From: a virus
DNA length: 64,000 nt
Strand: one strand, 5' to 3'
IMG/VR virus record: IMGVR_UViG_3300044816_000066
Span: 1-64,000 of that record
The notes beneath the pieces are model-generated. The model saw only the letters and a list, made by a program, of their open reading frames with translations, was not told the origin of the DNA and did not search any database. A program made the position numbers and the translations under genes. Shown here one piece after another: positions 1-7,103 of the stretch; positions within the stretch are counted from its first letter, which is position 1; each line of letters begins with the position of its first letter.

Positions 1-181
1 GCTGACGGAACTCAAGGCTGATGCAGCGGAGTACGTGGACGCCAGTGGCTGCACGGCGCTGACGGAACTCAAGGCTGATGCAGCGGAGTACGTGTACGCC
101 AGAGGCTGCACGGCGCTGACGGAACTCAAGGCTGATGCAGCGGAGTACGTGTACGCCAGTGGCTGCACGGCGCTGACGGGG
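1..181 (+). repeat. 57-bp coding tandem repeat, three copies
   Basis: Three head-to-tail copies of a 57-bp unit start at positions 1, 58 and 115, and a fourth copy begins at 172 and breaks off after about 8 bases. The copies differ at only a few bases (for example gtggac versus gtgtac, and agtggc versus agaggc). The unit is 19 codons long, so the array stays in frame and encodes a 19-residue repeat beginning LTELKADAAEYV. Confidence 0.95.
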
Positions 182-199
182 AAGTGGGGACGAAAATAA
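2..199 (+). CDS. C-terminus of a 19-residue-repeat protein (partial)
   Basis: The reading frame is open from the left edge and stops at TAA 197-199, so the start lies outside the window. It encodes three repeats of the type LTELKADAAEYVDASGCTA and ends LTGKWGRK. The regular Leu, Ala, Tyr and Cys spacing resembles leucine-rich-type solenoid repeats that I recall from uncharacterised phage and bacterial proteins. The function is unknown. The near-identity of the copies at DNA level suggests recent expansion. The stop overlaps the ATG of the next gene (TAATG). Confidence 0.7.
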   Translation: MTELKADAAEYVDASGCTALTELKADAAEYVYARGCTALTELKADAAEYVYASGCTALTGKWGRK

Positions 200-609
200 T
201 GGACCGCTTTCAACCGCCCGACCATTCCGAGTACACGGAAGTTCCCTGCCCGACATGCGAACGTCCGGTTTACGAATGCGACCGGGTAAACGAAGGGTGC
301 GTGACCTGCATGGAGACATGCGCCGATTGCGGGGATCCGTCGCTACGGAGCACACACGTCACCGTCAACCCAGGCATCTCGGACGAGAAGCGAATGTGCT
401 TGGAATGCGCGTTGAATCGCCGGGCGGAGATCGACCTTGCCATCCAGCAGGTAGACGATTCGCAAGCCTATGAGGGCATCCTGCTGGCGAACGCGCTGAC
501 CATTGAGGGCTTATCGGCTCAGCTTGTGTCCTTGCGCGCCGAACTGAAGCAAGCCCGCATGACCGCGTTAGGGTTGGCGATCGGCGCAAGCATGACGGAG
601 GCCGCATGA
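199..609 (+). CDS. Small Cys-rich protein, zinc-ribbon-like
   Basis: I chose ATG at 199 over the in-frame GTG at 184 because it overlaps the preceding stop and has GGGGA 8 bases upstream. The 136-residue product has several Cys pairs in its first half (CPTC near residue 17, then CVTC, CADC and a later CLEC), which suggests one or two zinc-binding knuckles. The second half is predicted helical and Ala/Leu-rich. I do not recognise a family. It overlaps the next gene by ATGA. Confidence 0.75.
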   Translation: MDRFQPPDHSEYTEVPCPTCERPVYECDRVNEGCVTCMETCADCGDPSLRSTHVTVNPGISDEKRMCLECALNRRAEIDLAIQQVDDSQAYEGILLANALTIEGLSAQLVSLRAELKQARMTALGLAIGASMTEAA

Positions 610-851
610 CGCGACTGGACGCCTACAACGAAGCCGTGCGCTTCATGAGGCAAGCGGTGGACGCGTTCGATCAGGCGATGTCCTGTCTGAAGGATGCGAA
701 CTGCAGCCGCGGCGATCTACATAAAGCGCAGAAGGTTTTGGTCAAGGCATGTGGAGATGTGGTGTACATGAATTGCGACGAATGCTACAAGGATATCGCC
801 AAGTGCGAATGCTCCTGGCTGAAAGAGCCCGTGGGGAGGATAGCCGCATGA
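606..851 (+). CDS. Hypothetical small protein
   Basis: 81 residues, helical at the N-terminus (MTRLDAYNEAVRFMRQAVDA), with a Cys-rich C-terminal part (CDECYKDIAKCEC). It is linked to both neighbours by ATGA overlaps, which supports translation as part of one operon. Function not recognised. Confidence 0.7.
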   Translation: MTRLDAYNEAVRFMRQAVDAFDQAMSCLKDANCSRGDLHKAQKVLVKACGDVVYMNCDECYKDIAKCECSWLKEPVGRIAA

Positions 852-1057
852 CACGTCACTTGACCACGTCCCACTCAATCGATTGGCCGGAGATCGCTAT
901 CGTTTGCGCGCTGGTCACTTTCCTTACCTTGACATGGTTCGCATTGTTCAGCGATGCGTGGCTGATTGTGCGCATCCTTGCCGGGCTCATCGCCTATCTG
1001 ATTTTCATCATCCCCGTGGCTGTTTGGGTTGGGAGACTGGGAGGGTTCAATGAGTAG
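848..1057 (+). CDS. Small two-helix membrane protein
   Basis: ATG at 848 overlaps the previous stop and is preceded by GGGGAGG. The 69-residue product has two hydrophobic segments (about residues 14-32 and 36-60) separated by a very short turn, so it is probably an inner-membrane hairpin. Function unknown. A longer frame opens upstream at 749, but that part runs antiparallel in frame to the previous gene and looks like a shadow. Confidence 0.65.
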   Translation: MTRHLTTSHSIDWPEIAIVCALVTFLTLTWFALFSDAWLIVRILAGLIAYLIFIIPVAVWVGRLGGFNE

Positions 1058-1433
1058 CAAGCGAGAAAGGGAAAGCATGACCGCCGATCAAGAGTTTCTG
1101 AAATTGATGCGGATTACGCCCGATCACATCATGGAGCCGATCCGAGAGCCCGAGCGCGCTCCGTCTCGAAAAGGTATTGATCGGTTGATTGCGGACATCG
1201 CCAAGCTCGCCACGGAATCCGATTGCGAGGAAGCATTGACAGCAGCGGAAATGATTATCTCCGATCAACACGACCTGATAACGCACAAGCAGGAAACGAT
1301 TGGCATCCTCAGCCAGAACATGTGCGGCTGGCGGTCGCGAGCCCGGCTTTACAGGTGGATCGCCATGTCAGCTTTCACGTTCGCCGGGCTGGGCTGGATC
1401 GCGTTTGGAATTCGCATTTGGATGGGGAGGTAA
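1050..1433 (+). CDS. Hypothetical protein with C-terminal membrane anchor
   Basis: ATG at 1050 follows GGGAGG at 1040-1045 and overlaps the end of the membrane-protein gene by 8 bases. The product is 127 residues, mostly helical and charged, with one hydrophobic segment near the C-terminus (about residues 103-122, FTFAGLGWIAFGIRIW). It is probably a tail-anchored, cytoplasm-facing protein. Family not recognised. Confidence 0.65.
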   Translation: MSSKRERESMTADQEFLKLMRITPDHIMEPIREPERAPSRKGIDRLIADIAKLATESDCEEALTAAEMIISDQHDLITHKQETIGILSQNMCGWRSRARLYRWIAMSAFTFAGLGWIAFGIRIWMGR

Positions 1434-1436
1434 TGA

Positions 1437-1598
1437 ATGCGAACGCGATTCAAACTGATGCGCCTTTGTCCCTACGGCTGGTACCTGCGCGTGTTCGTTG
1501 CGGGCTACATGGTCAAGTCTTGGCCGCTATTCGAGACGTGGGGAGAAGCAGTTCAGGCGGGGAATCGGTATTCAAGCGGGAGCCGCGATGACCGTTAA
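1437..1598 (+). CDS. Very small Trp/Tyr-rich protein
   Basis: A 53-residue frame starting MRTRFKLMRLCPYGWYLRVF fills the gap between two solid genes. I prefer it to the alternative frame at 1433-1591, which is Arg/Ser-rich, because this one has an aromatic, protein-like composition. GGGGAGG lies 6-7 bases upstream. It overlaps the next gene by 11 bases. Function unknown. Confidence 0.5.
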   Translation: MRTRFKLMRLCPYGWYLRVFVAGYMVKSWPLFETWGEAVQAGNRYSSGSRDDR

Positions 1599-1800
1599 GG
1601 AATTGAAGGCTCTCCGGTTCGGCGACAAGGTGACCACACTGGCGGGCTCCAGGGGTGTCGTCACTTTGATATCCGATCACACAGCCTACGCCAACAGGGT
1701 TGGGCTGCATATGGAGCACGGCGGCTTCTGGTTGATGGGGCCGGATGAGATGACGTTGGGTTGGCCGGATGCCGGCGTGTCGGAAGGTTGTAGCGAATGA
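1588..1800 (+). CDS. Hypothetical small beta-rich protein
   Basis: 70 residues starting MTVKELKALRFGDKV. The GDKVTTLAGSRGVVTLI stretch looks like a small SH3-type barrel of the sort seen in many phage accessory proteins. It ends by ATGA overlap with the nuclease gene. No function assigned. Confidence 0.65.
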   Translation: MTVKELKALRFGDKVTTLAGSRGVVTLISDHTAYANRVGLHMEHGGFWLMGPDEMTLGWPDAGVSEGCSE

Positions 1801-2378
1801 CCACCATCGAACTGGATGCCGATCATCAATACACGGTCGAGGGCGTCCACTACCCGAGCGTCACGCAAGTCCTGCAATCAGTCGGGCTCGTCAACCTTTC
1901 CAATATCCCCGAGGATAGCCTGCTGCATGCGGCGGATCGCGGCACGAAGGTTCACAAGGCATGCGCGTTACTGCTTCGCGATGAACTCGACTGGACCACG
2001 CTTGATCCGGCCCTTGAGGGGTACGTGCTTGCAATGGATTCTTTCATGCGGCAAACCAAGTTCGAAGTGTTGGACGGCATGATCGAGGAGCGCGTATACG
2101 ATGCCCGGCTAGGATACTGCGGGACTGTCGATGTCGTGGGTAATTTTGATGGCGGATACAGCACCGTTCTGGATTTCAAAACCGGGATGATGGGCGCGGT
2201 TCGTTACCAACTGGCGGCTTATGCCCATGGGGTTGCGTGCGGACAGCGTGCCGCCGTGAAGCTCAACCGTGACGGCTCTTACGCGATGAAGTGGTTTCTT
2301 CCCGAGACGCGGCGGCATGATTTTGCCGTGTTCCAGTCAGCTCTTACCGTTTTCAATGCAAAGAAGGAGAAGCAATAA
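1797..2378 (+). CDS. PD-(D/E)XK superfamily nuclease (RecB/Cas4-like)
   Basis: The 193-residue protein carries the core of a PD-(D/E)XK nuclease: an early RGTKVH helix motif near residue 48, an E-rich helix (EERVYD), the metal-binding Asp in GTVDVVG near residue 110, and VLDFKTG with the catalytic D-x-K near residues 125-128, followed by a QLAAYAHG helix. Phage proteins of this type act as DNA exonucleases. It lies directly upstream of a coiled-coil protein and a RecT-like annealing protein, the usual arrangement of a two-component phage recombination system. It overlaps both neighbours by one to four bases. Confidence 0.8.
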   Translation: MTTIELDADHQYTVEGVHYPSVTQVLQSVGLVNLSNIPEDSLLHAADRGTKVHKACALLLRDELDWTTLDPALEGYVLAMDSFMRQTKFEVLDGMIEERVYDARLGYCGTVDVVGNFDGGYSTVLDFKTGMMGAVRYQLAAYAHGVACGQRAAVKLNRDGSYAMKWFLPETRRHDFAVFQSALTVFNAKKEKQ

Positions 2379-3094
2379 TGGCAGCCCTATCGCTACCAAA
2401 CGAACTCGAAACGCGAGCGCTCTCACTGACGGAGCAGGCGCAAGTACTAACGGTCCGATCTCAGCCGGACTTCGAGAGGGCGGGAAAGTTCATCACGGAA
2501 GTTATCAAGCCGTTGATCAAAGAAGCCAGCGAGATTTTCGATCCGATCATCGCCAAGGCTCACGAAGCCCACAAAGAGGCTATCACTCAAAAGAAGAAGA
2601 TTGTCGAGCCGCTGGAGTTGGCCGAACGGACCATCAAGGGTGAAATCTCCCGCTACTGCACCGAGCAGGAGCGCGTCGCACGGGAAGCGCGGCTTGCTGC
2701 GGAGCGAGAACAGCAGAGACTACTTGACGAACAGATCGAGCGCGAAGTCGAAGCGGCGGAGGAAATGGCCAAGGCGTTCGGTGACGCTCCGGAGCAAGTG
2801 GAGGCCGAAGTCAAGGCCATCATCGAACAGCCGCGCGTTTACCCTCCGACTCCCATGCCGGCCGTTCGACTGATGCCGGTGAAGGGCGTCTCGACGGTAG
2901 ACGTTTACAGCGCCGAAGTGGTGAACATCCGCGAGTTGTGTCGGGCTGTTGCCGACGGGCGCGCAGGGGCAAATCTAGTTCTTCCGAATCAGCCCGCATT
3001 GAACGGACTAGCACGGTCACTGAAGGAAGGCCTTAGCGTGCCCGGAGTGCGGTGCATCAAAACGAAACAGGTAAGCGCAAGGAGCGCTCGATAG
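2378..3094 (+). CDS. Coiled-coil phage protein of the recombination cassette
   Basis: 238 residues. Residues 60-150 are strongly charged and helical with many Glu/Arg heptads, so a long coiled coil is likely. The C-terminal 80 residues form a separate domain starting near VRLMPVKGVSTVDVYS. Similar proteins often sit between phage exonuclease and single-strand annealing genes, and some are annotated as nuclease-inhibitor-like. I see no catalytic motif. It may be a structural partner of the flanking nuclease and annealing protein. Confidence 0.7.
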   Translation: MAALSLPNELETRALSLTEQAQVLTVRSQPDFERAGKFITEVIKPLIKEASEIFDPIIAKAHEAHKEAITQKKKIVEPLELAERTIKGEISRYCTEQERVAREARLAAEREQQRLLDEQIEREVEAAEEMAKAFGDAPEQVEAEVKAIIEQPRVYPPTPMPAVRLMPVKGVSTVDVYSAEVVNIRELCRAVADGRAGANLVLPNQPALNGLARSLKEGLSVPGVRCIKTKQVSARSAR

Positions 3095-3096
3095 AC

Positions 3097-3993
3097 ATGG
3101 CATCAGGAACGGCAGTAACCGAAACGAACGCGGTCGCGACGGTCCCGCAACCTTCCACGATTTACCACTCGCCCGACGCGGAGCGCTTCGCGATGGAGCA
3201 GCGCATGGCACGGGTATTCGTCACCAGCGGATTGTTTGGCGACATCAAGGGACAAAGTGCGGAGCAGTCAATCGCCCAGGCGTACGTCAAGATTGCGCTC
3301 GGCAATTCGATGGGATTCTCACCAGCGGAATCCATGCAGGGGATCGACCTGATCCAGGGCCGCCCGGCGATCAGCGCTCAGCTTCGAGCAGCGCGCATGC
3401 AGCGGGCCGGGTTCTCGTGGGCGCCCACGGCCACGGATAAGGGTTGCTGGCTGGCAATGTTCTACCAGGGCAAGCCGATCATGATTCCGCGTATCAATCC
3501 GCAGACCGGCGAGATCGTTCGGGCATCCGACGGTAGCGTAGCGCTGGAGCAGGCGATTGTCAGCTATACGGAGATCGACGCAAGGGCGGCGGGGTTAGCG
3601 GGCAAGGACAACTACAAGAAAGATCCTAGTTCGATGTACTTCGCCAGGGCGGTAACGCGGGCGCAGCGGCGCTTCGCTCCCGGAGTGCTGAGCGGCGACA
3701 TCCTCTCTCGCGAGGAAGCTTTTGATGTTCCGGTCGATGGTTACGAGGTCATCGCCGAACCTCGATCCAAGTACGAGACGTTGCCAGCGAAGACGGAGGT
3801 GGAAGCCGAAGCACTGCAACCCATCACGGATGGTCAGTGCAAGCGATTCTACGCCATCGCGAGTGAATCCGGATGGCAGACCAGCGAGACAGACAAGCTC
3901 CTGGCCGCCAACGGCTGGACATCTGCAAAGCAGATCACGCGCGACAAGTACGACGCCATCATCGAAGCCTTGCAGGGCGGAAAAGATTCGTAG
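3097..3993 (+). CDS. RecT-like single-strand annealing protein
   Basis: ATG at 3097 (after AAGGAGC near 3080) gives 298 residues. An upstream frame extension to 3052 overlaps the previous gene and is less likely. The core contains the RecT-like pattern of a helix with a small-residue patch (LGNSMGFSPAESMQGIDL), then GRPAISAQLRAARM, a beta-rich middle, and the YFARAVTRAQRRFAPG helix. RecT proteins anneal complementary single strands during phage recombination. The C-terminal 55 residues (from about ITDGQCKRFYAIA) form a small helical module also found on other phage recombination proteins. The nuclease two genes upstream supports this role. Medium-high confidence. Confidence 0.75.
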   Translation: MASGTAVTETNAVATVPQPSTIYHSPDAERFAMEQRMARVFVTSGLFGDIKGQSAEQSIAQAYVKIALGNSMGFSPAESMQGIDLIQGRPAISAQLRAARMQRAGFSWAPTATDKGCWLAMFYQGKPIMIPRINPQTGEIVRASDGSVALEQAIVSYTEIDARAAGLAGKDNYKKDPSSMYFARAVTRAQRRFAPGVLSGDILSREEAFDVPVDGYEVIAEPRSKYETLPAKTEVEAEALQPITDGQCKRFYAIASESGWQTSETDKLLAANGWTSAKQITRDKYDAIIEALQGGKDS

Positions 3994-4043
3994 TTGAATC
4001 TAGCACATAAAGGAGGAACGCGGAACCAGTGAATTGACCGAGC

Positions 4044-4074
4044 GCGGCCTGTCAGGGCGATCTGACAGCGCCGC
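4044..4074 (+). other. Stable RNA hairpin between recombination gene and small ORF
   Basis: CTGTCAG (4049-4055) pairs perfectly with CTGACAG (4062-4068) around a 6-base loop, and the stem continues for five G-C pairs (4044-4048 with 4070-4074) with one bulged base. There is no T-tract, so this is not a standard terminator. The stretch 3994-4199 holds this hairpin, an AAGGAGG at 4010-4016 not followed by a sensible reading frame, and no other gene that I can defend. Confidence 0.6.
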
Positions 4075-4199
4075 AGGATCATCGACATGCCAGCAAGGCA
4101 TCGAGCTGGCGGTACCTAAGCTGGATTCGGACTTGTCGATGGTCCTGCAGCGCGACCTTAGCGCGAGAACGGTTCCATGTAGTGAAAGGACTAATCAAA

Positions 4200-4379
4200 A
4201 TGAAAACATTCAAGATCTTACTTCGCGGGCAAAGCACGGTAACGGTGAGCGCCGCGTCTTTCTCCCTCCAACTCTTTTTCAATAGCCGTTGGTACGTATT
4301 CGCTGACGGCGGGAACATCGAAGTAGCCCGGTTTGCGCAAGGTGAAGTGCAGGCGATCGGCGAGTATTCCCAAGCATAG
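4200..4379 (+). CDS. Hypothetical 59-residue protein
   Basis: ATG at 4200 has GAAAGGA about 12 bases upstream. The product begins MKTFKILLRGQSTVTVSAAS and has alternating polar and hydrophobic residues typical of a small beta-barrel, with FFNSRWYVFADGG in the middle. Function unknown. It precedes the glycosyltransferase gene in the same orientation. Confidence 0.6.
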   Translation: MKTFKILLRGQSTVTVSAASFSLQLFFNSRWYVFADGGNIEVARFAQGEVQAIGEYSQA

Positions 4380-4408
4380 AAGCCGGAATCAAATCTGACA
4401 GGAGACGA

Positions 4409-5479
4409 ATGCCAGTTGAGCACCATCGCAATCACCCAGACGTACATCATCCCTGGTCGGGCTGGTCTGAAGATCAGACGCTCCACGTGGCGACGGCATA
4501 CTCCAACCCATTCCGGTGGAGGATGCGCCGCGAATTGGCGAACGATTTCCGCCGGCATATGGGCCACTCCGCAAACGTCGATCTCCACTTCGGAGAACTG
4601 GCTTACGCTAACCGCCCATTCGAAGTTACGGACGTAACCAAACATCCGAATGATGTTCAGATGCGCACGCAGAATGAACTGTTTCACAAGGAAAACATTC
4701 TCAATCGCGTCATTACCCACTTTCCGGCCGATTGGAAGTACGGAGCGATCATCGATGCCGATTTCCACTTCACGCGCCACGACTGGGCTCTGGAGGCCGT
4801 GCATCAACTCCAGCACTACGACTTCGTTCAGTTGTTCTCCAGCTACGTCGATATCACTGGCGACGTCTACGGACAAAAGGACTTACCGATCCGGGCTAAC
4901 ACGGGCTTCTTTTTCAATTACATCAACAACGGATACAAGGTCAGCCCGCAGTACCACAACACGCACATCAAGTGCGGCAAGGGCAAATACGAGGATTCGG
5001 TATTCATGCGCGGCGTGGGCGCCACCGGTGGAGCATTCGCGTTCAGGCGCTCCGCATTCGATGCTGTCGGCGGCCTGCTGGATCGCTGCATCCTTGGGCA
5101 CGCAGACTGGTACATGGCGTTCGGCCTGGTGAACGTGGAGCCACCGGACATTCATTCCCAGAAGTATCACCCGGACTATAAGCACTACATCCGCACCTGG
5201 ATCGAGCGCGCCAAGGTGCTGCAAAAGAACATTGGCTACGTGGATGGAATGGCCGTCCACAACTTCCACGGATCCAAGACGCGCCGGGCTTATTCAAGTC
5301 GCGATGTGATTCTGGCGAATAACGAGTACTCTCCTTACGTTGACGTGCATCAGGATTACCAAGGGATCTGGCAACTGAATCCCAACAAGCCAAAGTTGCG
5401 GGATGACATTCGGCAGTACTTCATTCAGAGATCAGAGGATGACGCGAATCTGTACTCGCCGGAAAAGACGATGGTGTGA
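4409..5479 (+). CDS. Glycosyltransferase-like protein
   Basis: 356 residues with AGGAGA 5 bases before ATG. The N-terminus (THxVA-type strand LHVATAYSNPFRWRMRRELA) leads into a nucleotide-sugar-binding type fold. The DxD-like metal site is IIDADFHF near residue 115. A later GATGGAFAFRRSAFDAVGGL near residue 200 matches the acceptor-loop region of family-2 (GT-A) enzymes, and LGHADWYMAF follows. Phage enzymes of this kind may glycosylate phage DNA, host surface sugars or virion proteins. The acceptor cannot be read from the sequence. It is a lone gene with no sugar-nucleotide synthesis genes nearby, so it probably uses host donors. Confidence 0.7.
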   Translation: MPVEHHRNHPDVHHPWSGWSEDQTLHVATAYSNPFRWRMRRELANDFRRHMGHSANVDLHFGELAYANRPFEVTDVTKHPNDVQMRTQNELFHKENILNRVITHFPADWKYGAIIDADFHFTRHDWALEAVHQLQHYDFVQLFSSYVDITGDVYGQKDLPIRANTGFFFNYINNGYKVSPQYHNTHIKCGKGKYEDSVFMRGVGATGGAFAFRRSAFDAVGGLLDRCILGHADWYMAFGLVNVEPPDIHSQKYHPDYKHYIRTWIERAKVLQKNIGYVDGMAVHNFHGSKTRRAYSSRDVILANNEYSPYVDVHQDYQGIWQLNPNKPKLRDDIRQYFIQRSEDDANLYSPEKTMV

Positions 5480-5491
5480 GGTGGGCGGGAT

Positions 5492-5599
5492 GATCGGGAA
5501 ACCGATCGCCCTGCAAGTCCGATCGGCGCTGCCACAGAAAGGATTGGCTTCTTCCGGGGGGAGGAAATACCAATCTTGCCGATCGGACTCGCAGGGCGA
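5492..5599 (+). ncRNA. Candidate structured RNA: long foldback hairpin
   Basis: Bases 5506-5527 pair with 5578-5599 in 21 of 22 positions, with one A-C mismatch (5515/5590). The helix continues inward with 5540-5547 pairing 5570-5577, then 5549-5555 pairing 5560-5566 around a GGGG loop, and leaves only a 12-base bulge on the 5' side. Just upstream, GATCGG-GAAA-CCGATC (5492-5507) forms a hairpin with a GNRA tetraloop that competes for the base of the long stem. No reading frame of any quality covers the region. A terminator follows at 5652. It could be a small RNA, a leader that controls the next operon, or a mobile foldback element. Confidence 0.6.
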
Positions 5600-5651
5600 G
5601 CACTTGAAGGCCGCTGGCTGGCGGTGCCCGTCTCAGCCATTTAGGGAGTTT

Positions 5652-5670
5652 ACGGGGCTCCCGTGTTTTT
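5652..5670 (+). terminator. Short intrinsic terminator
   Basis: ACGGG (5652-5656) pairs with CCCGT (5660-5664) over a 3-base loop and is followed by GTTTTT. An alternative pairing of GGGAG (5644-5648) with CTCCC is possible. It lies 13 bases before the next start codon, so it would separate or attenuate transcription between the glycosyltransferase/foldback region and the following operon. Confidence 0.5.
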
Positions 5671-5682
5671 GAAAGGAACGTG

Positions 5683-5937
5683 ATGGACATAGCAATAAAC
5701 GAACAAGCGCCGATCAACGTCATCGAGCATCGCATCGTCAACCGCGTTCAGAAATGCTCCCGAGATCAGAAGTGCTTCTCGATGCAGCGATGCCTTGACG
5801 ATGCCCTTCCCAAGCATGGCTTGCGGCTACAGGGCTATCGCGGGGCCGATGGTGAAACGATCTGGTCAGTCGTCTATCACGTTGCCGGGCTGGATCAGCA
5901 TTGTTGGGTTTGTCCGTTTTGCTTGGGGGAATTATGA
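5683..5937 (+). CDS. Small protein with C-terminal Cys motif
   Basis: ATG at 5683 has GAAAGGA 6 bases upstream; GTG at 5680 is an alternative. The 84-residue product has scattered Cys in its first half (CSRDQKC) and ends with CWVCPFCLGEL, which suggests a small metal-binding protein. It overlaps the DUF3310 gene by four bases. Function unknown. Confidence 0.65.
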   Translation: MDIAINEQAPINVIEHRIVNRVQKCSRDQKCFSMQRCLDDALPKHGLRLQGYRGADGETIWSVVYHVAGLDQHCWVCPFCLGEL

Positions 5938-6530
5938 TGCAGGCCGAGATAGACCGAATCGCGGAAAACGTTGAACGCCTGGCCACCAAGCAGGAGATCC
6001 GCGCGGCGCTGGATCGATTGGCCGCGGCGGATTTCCCTGAGCCGAAATGCACATGCACGCAAACTGATGTTGATGCGTTCGACACCCGAACGTGTGAGTT
6101 TTGCAACCACGACAGCGCGTGGAATTGCGAGCTACGAAATGCTGTATTGGCCATCGAGAATAATGCCGCTCGCTGGCTGGAGTTTCTGTTGAAGGAGACC
6201 GAATGCCAAGGTGGAGGGCTTGCTGTGAGCCTGACTCCAGAATACGTGACACCGAACTACATGAACGTGACAGTACGCGGCACCGGCGGATTCGACAGGA
6301 CGGTTAACCATCCGGCGCACTACGGCGGCGCCGATGATCCCTACGAAGCCATCAAGGTGATCGAGGCATTGGGCCTTTGCTTCCATTTAGGTAACGCCTT
6401 TAAGTACATTGCGCGGGCTGGGAAAAAGGGCTCCGAGATAGAAGACTTAAAGAAGGCCGCATGGTATTTACAGCGGAGGATTGACCGGCTGGAGACTCTG
6501 GCTAGTGCGGATGACGGGCGGGCCAAATGA
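5934..6530 (+). CDS. DUF3310-family phage protein
   Basis: ATG at 5934 overlaps the previous stop and follows GGGGGA. The 198-residue protein has an N-terminal helical region with a Cys-rich insert (CTCTQTD, CEFCNHD) and a C-terminal DUF3310 domain from about residue 125: VNHPAHYGG, then VIEALGLCFHLGNAFKYIAR and EDLKKAAWYLQRRID. DUF3310 proteins are common in phage nucleotide-metabolism and replication neighbourhoods, and their biochemical role is not settled. The fusion to an N-terminal Cys region is less usual. Confidence 0.85.
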   Translation: MMQAEIDRIAENVERLATKQEIRAALDRLAAADFPEPKCTCTQTDVDAFDTRTCEFCNHDSAWNCELRNAVLAIENNAARWLEFLLKETECQGGGLAVSLTPEYVTPNYMNVTVRGTGGFDRTVNHPAHYGGADDPYEAIKVIEALGLCFHLGNAFKYIARAGKKGSEIEDLKKAAWYLQRRIDRLETLASADDGRAK

Positions 6531-6919
6531 AGACTCTCAATGATGTCCAGGTGGGCGATGCGGAAATAATTATAGCCCTAACTCAGAAAGTCATGCAATG
6601 GAAAGTAACCAATCCCGGACCCCATCCGAGAGGGCATCTCTTTAGTTACGAGTTGAAAACACCAGAAGGGAAGACGCTTTATTGCCGAGACGGAATGGGT
6701 AGCCTTCCCGGCTCTTGCTGGAATCCGCTCGAATCGATCGCCGATGCGTGGATGATCGTGGAACGTATGTATGAACTGGGCTGGACTTGGGAGATCTCCA
6801 GAACGGCGAATCCGAAATGCGTTTTTTATTCCGACCGAGAACCATTCGTCGCTTGTTCATTTGCCGAGTCCGCTCCGCGTGCCATCTGCCTTGCGGCATT
6901 GAAGGCGGTGGGCTTGTGA
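6527..6919 (+). CDS. Phage ABA-sandwich-domain-like protein
   Basis: 130 residues. The C-terminal half follows the pattern of the phage ABA sandwich domain: ADAWMIVERMYELGWTWEI, a beta strand with CVFY, and a closing SAPRAICLAALKAVG helix. Proteins with this domain are small accessory proteins of unknown role. It is translationally coupled to both neighbours (ATGA before, GTGA after). Confidence 0.7.
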   Translation: MKTLNDVQVGDAEIIIALTQKVMQWKVTNPGPHPRGHLFSYELKTPEGKTLYCRDGMGSLPGSCWNPLESIADAWMIVERMYELGWTWEISRTANPKCVFYSDREPFVACSFAESAPRAICLAALKAVGL

Positions 6920-7056
6920 CCGAGAAGCAAGGTGAAACGATCATCTCCCAACTGACCGGCATATCAATCATTCTGGTTTGCATGGTGCTCATTTTGGTCA
7001 TTGGTCAGTTAGGGCTCAGTTCAGTGCTCTATTCGATTTTGGGGAAGATTCGATGA
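6916..7056 (+). CDS. Small single-span membrane protein
   Basis: GTG at 6916 overlaps the previous stop (GTGA). The 46-residue product has one long hydrophobic stretch (about residues 14-38, ISIILVCMVLILVIGQLG). Function unknown; possibly a membrane-acting accessory peptide. It is followed by a 14-codon frame (7053-7097) that I do not call as a gene. Confidence 0.55.
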   Translation: MTEKQGETIISQLTGISIILVCMVLILVIGQLGLSSVLYSILGKIR

Positions 7057-7103
7057 CTTTGTTGGATACTTGCGCGGCGGCCAAGCTCACAAGGTAGTTC
7101 AGA

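Noticed and set aside
1-181. CRISPR-like array
   Set aside because: The units are adjacent with no spacers, and they stay in a coding frame.
1433-1591. Alternative frame opposing the 1437-1598 micro-gene
   Set aside because: Both are short and overlap. The 1437 frame has a more natural aromatic/basic composition; this one is Arg/Ser-rich and looks like a frame-shifted reading.
4034-4285. 83-codon TTG-start frame
   Set aside because: The distance from AAGGAGG is too long (18 bases), it contains a strong hairpin, and it overlaps the better-supported gene at 4200.
4079-4876. 265-codon frame on the minus strand
   Set aside because: It is antisense to the glycosyltransferase gene, which has clear motifs, a ribosome binding site and a conserved-looking N-terminus. 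The antisense product has no recognisable domain.
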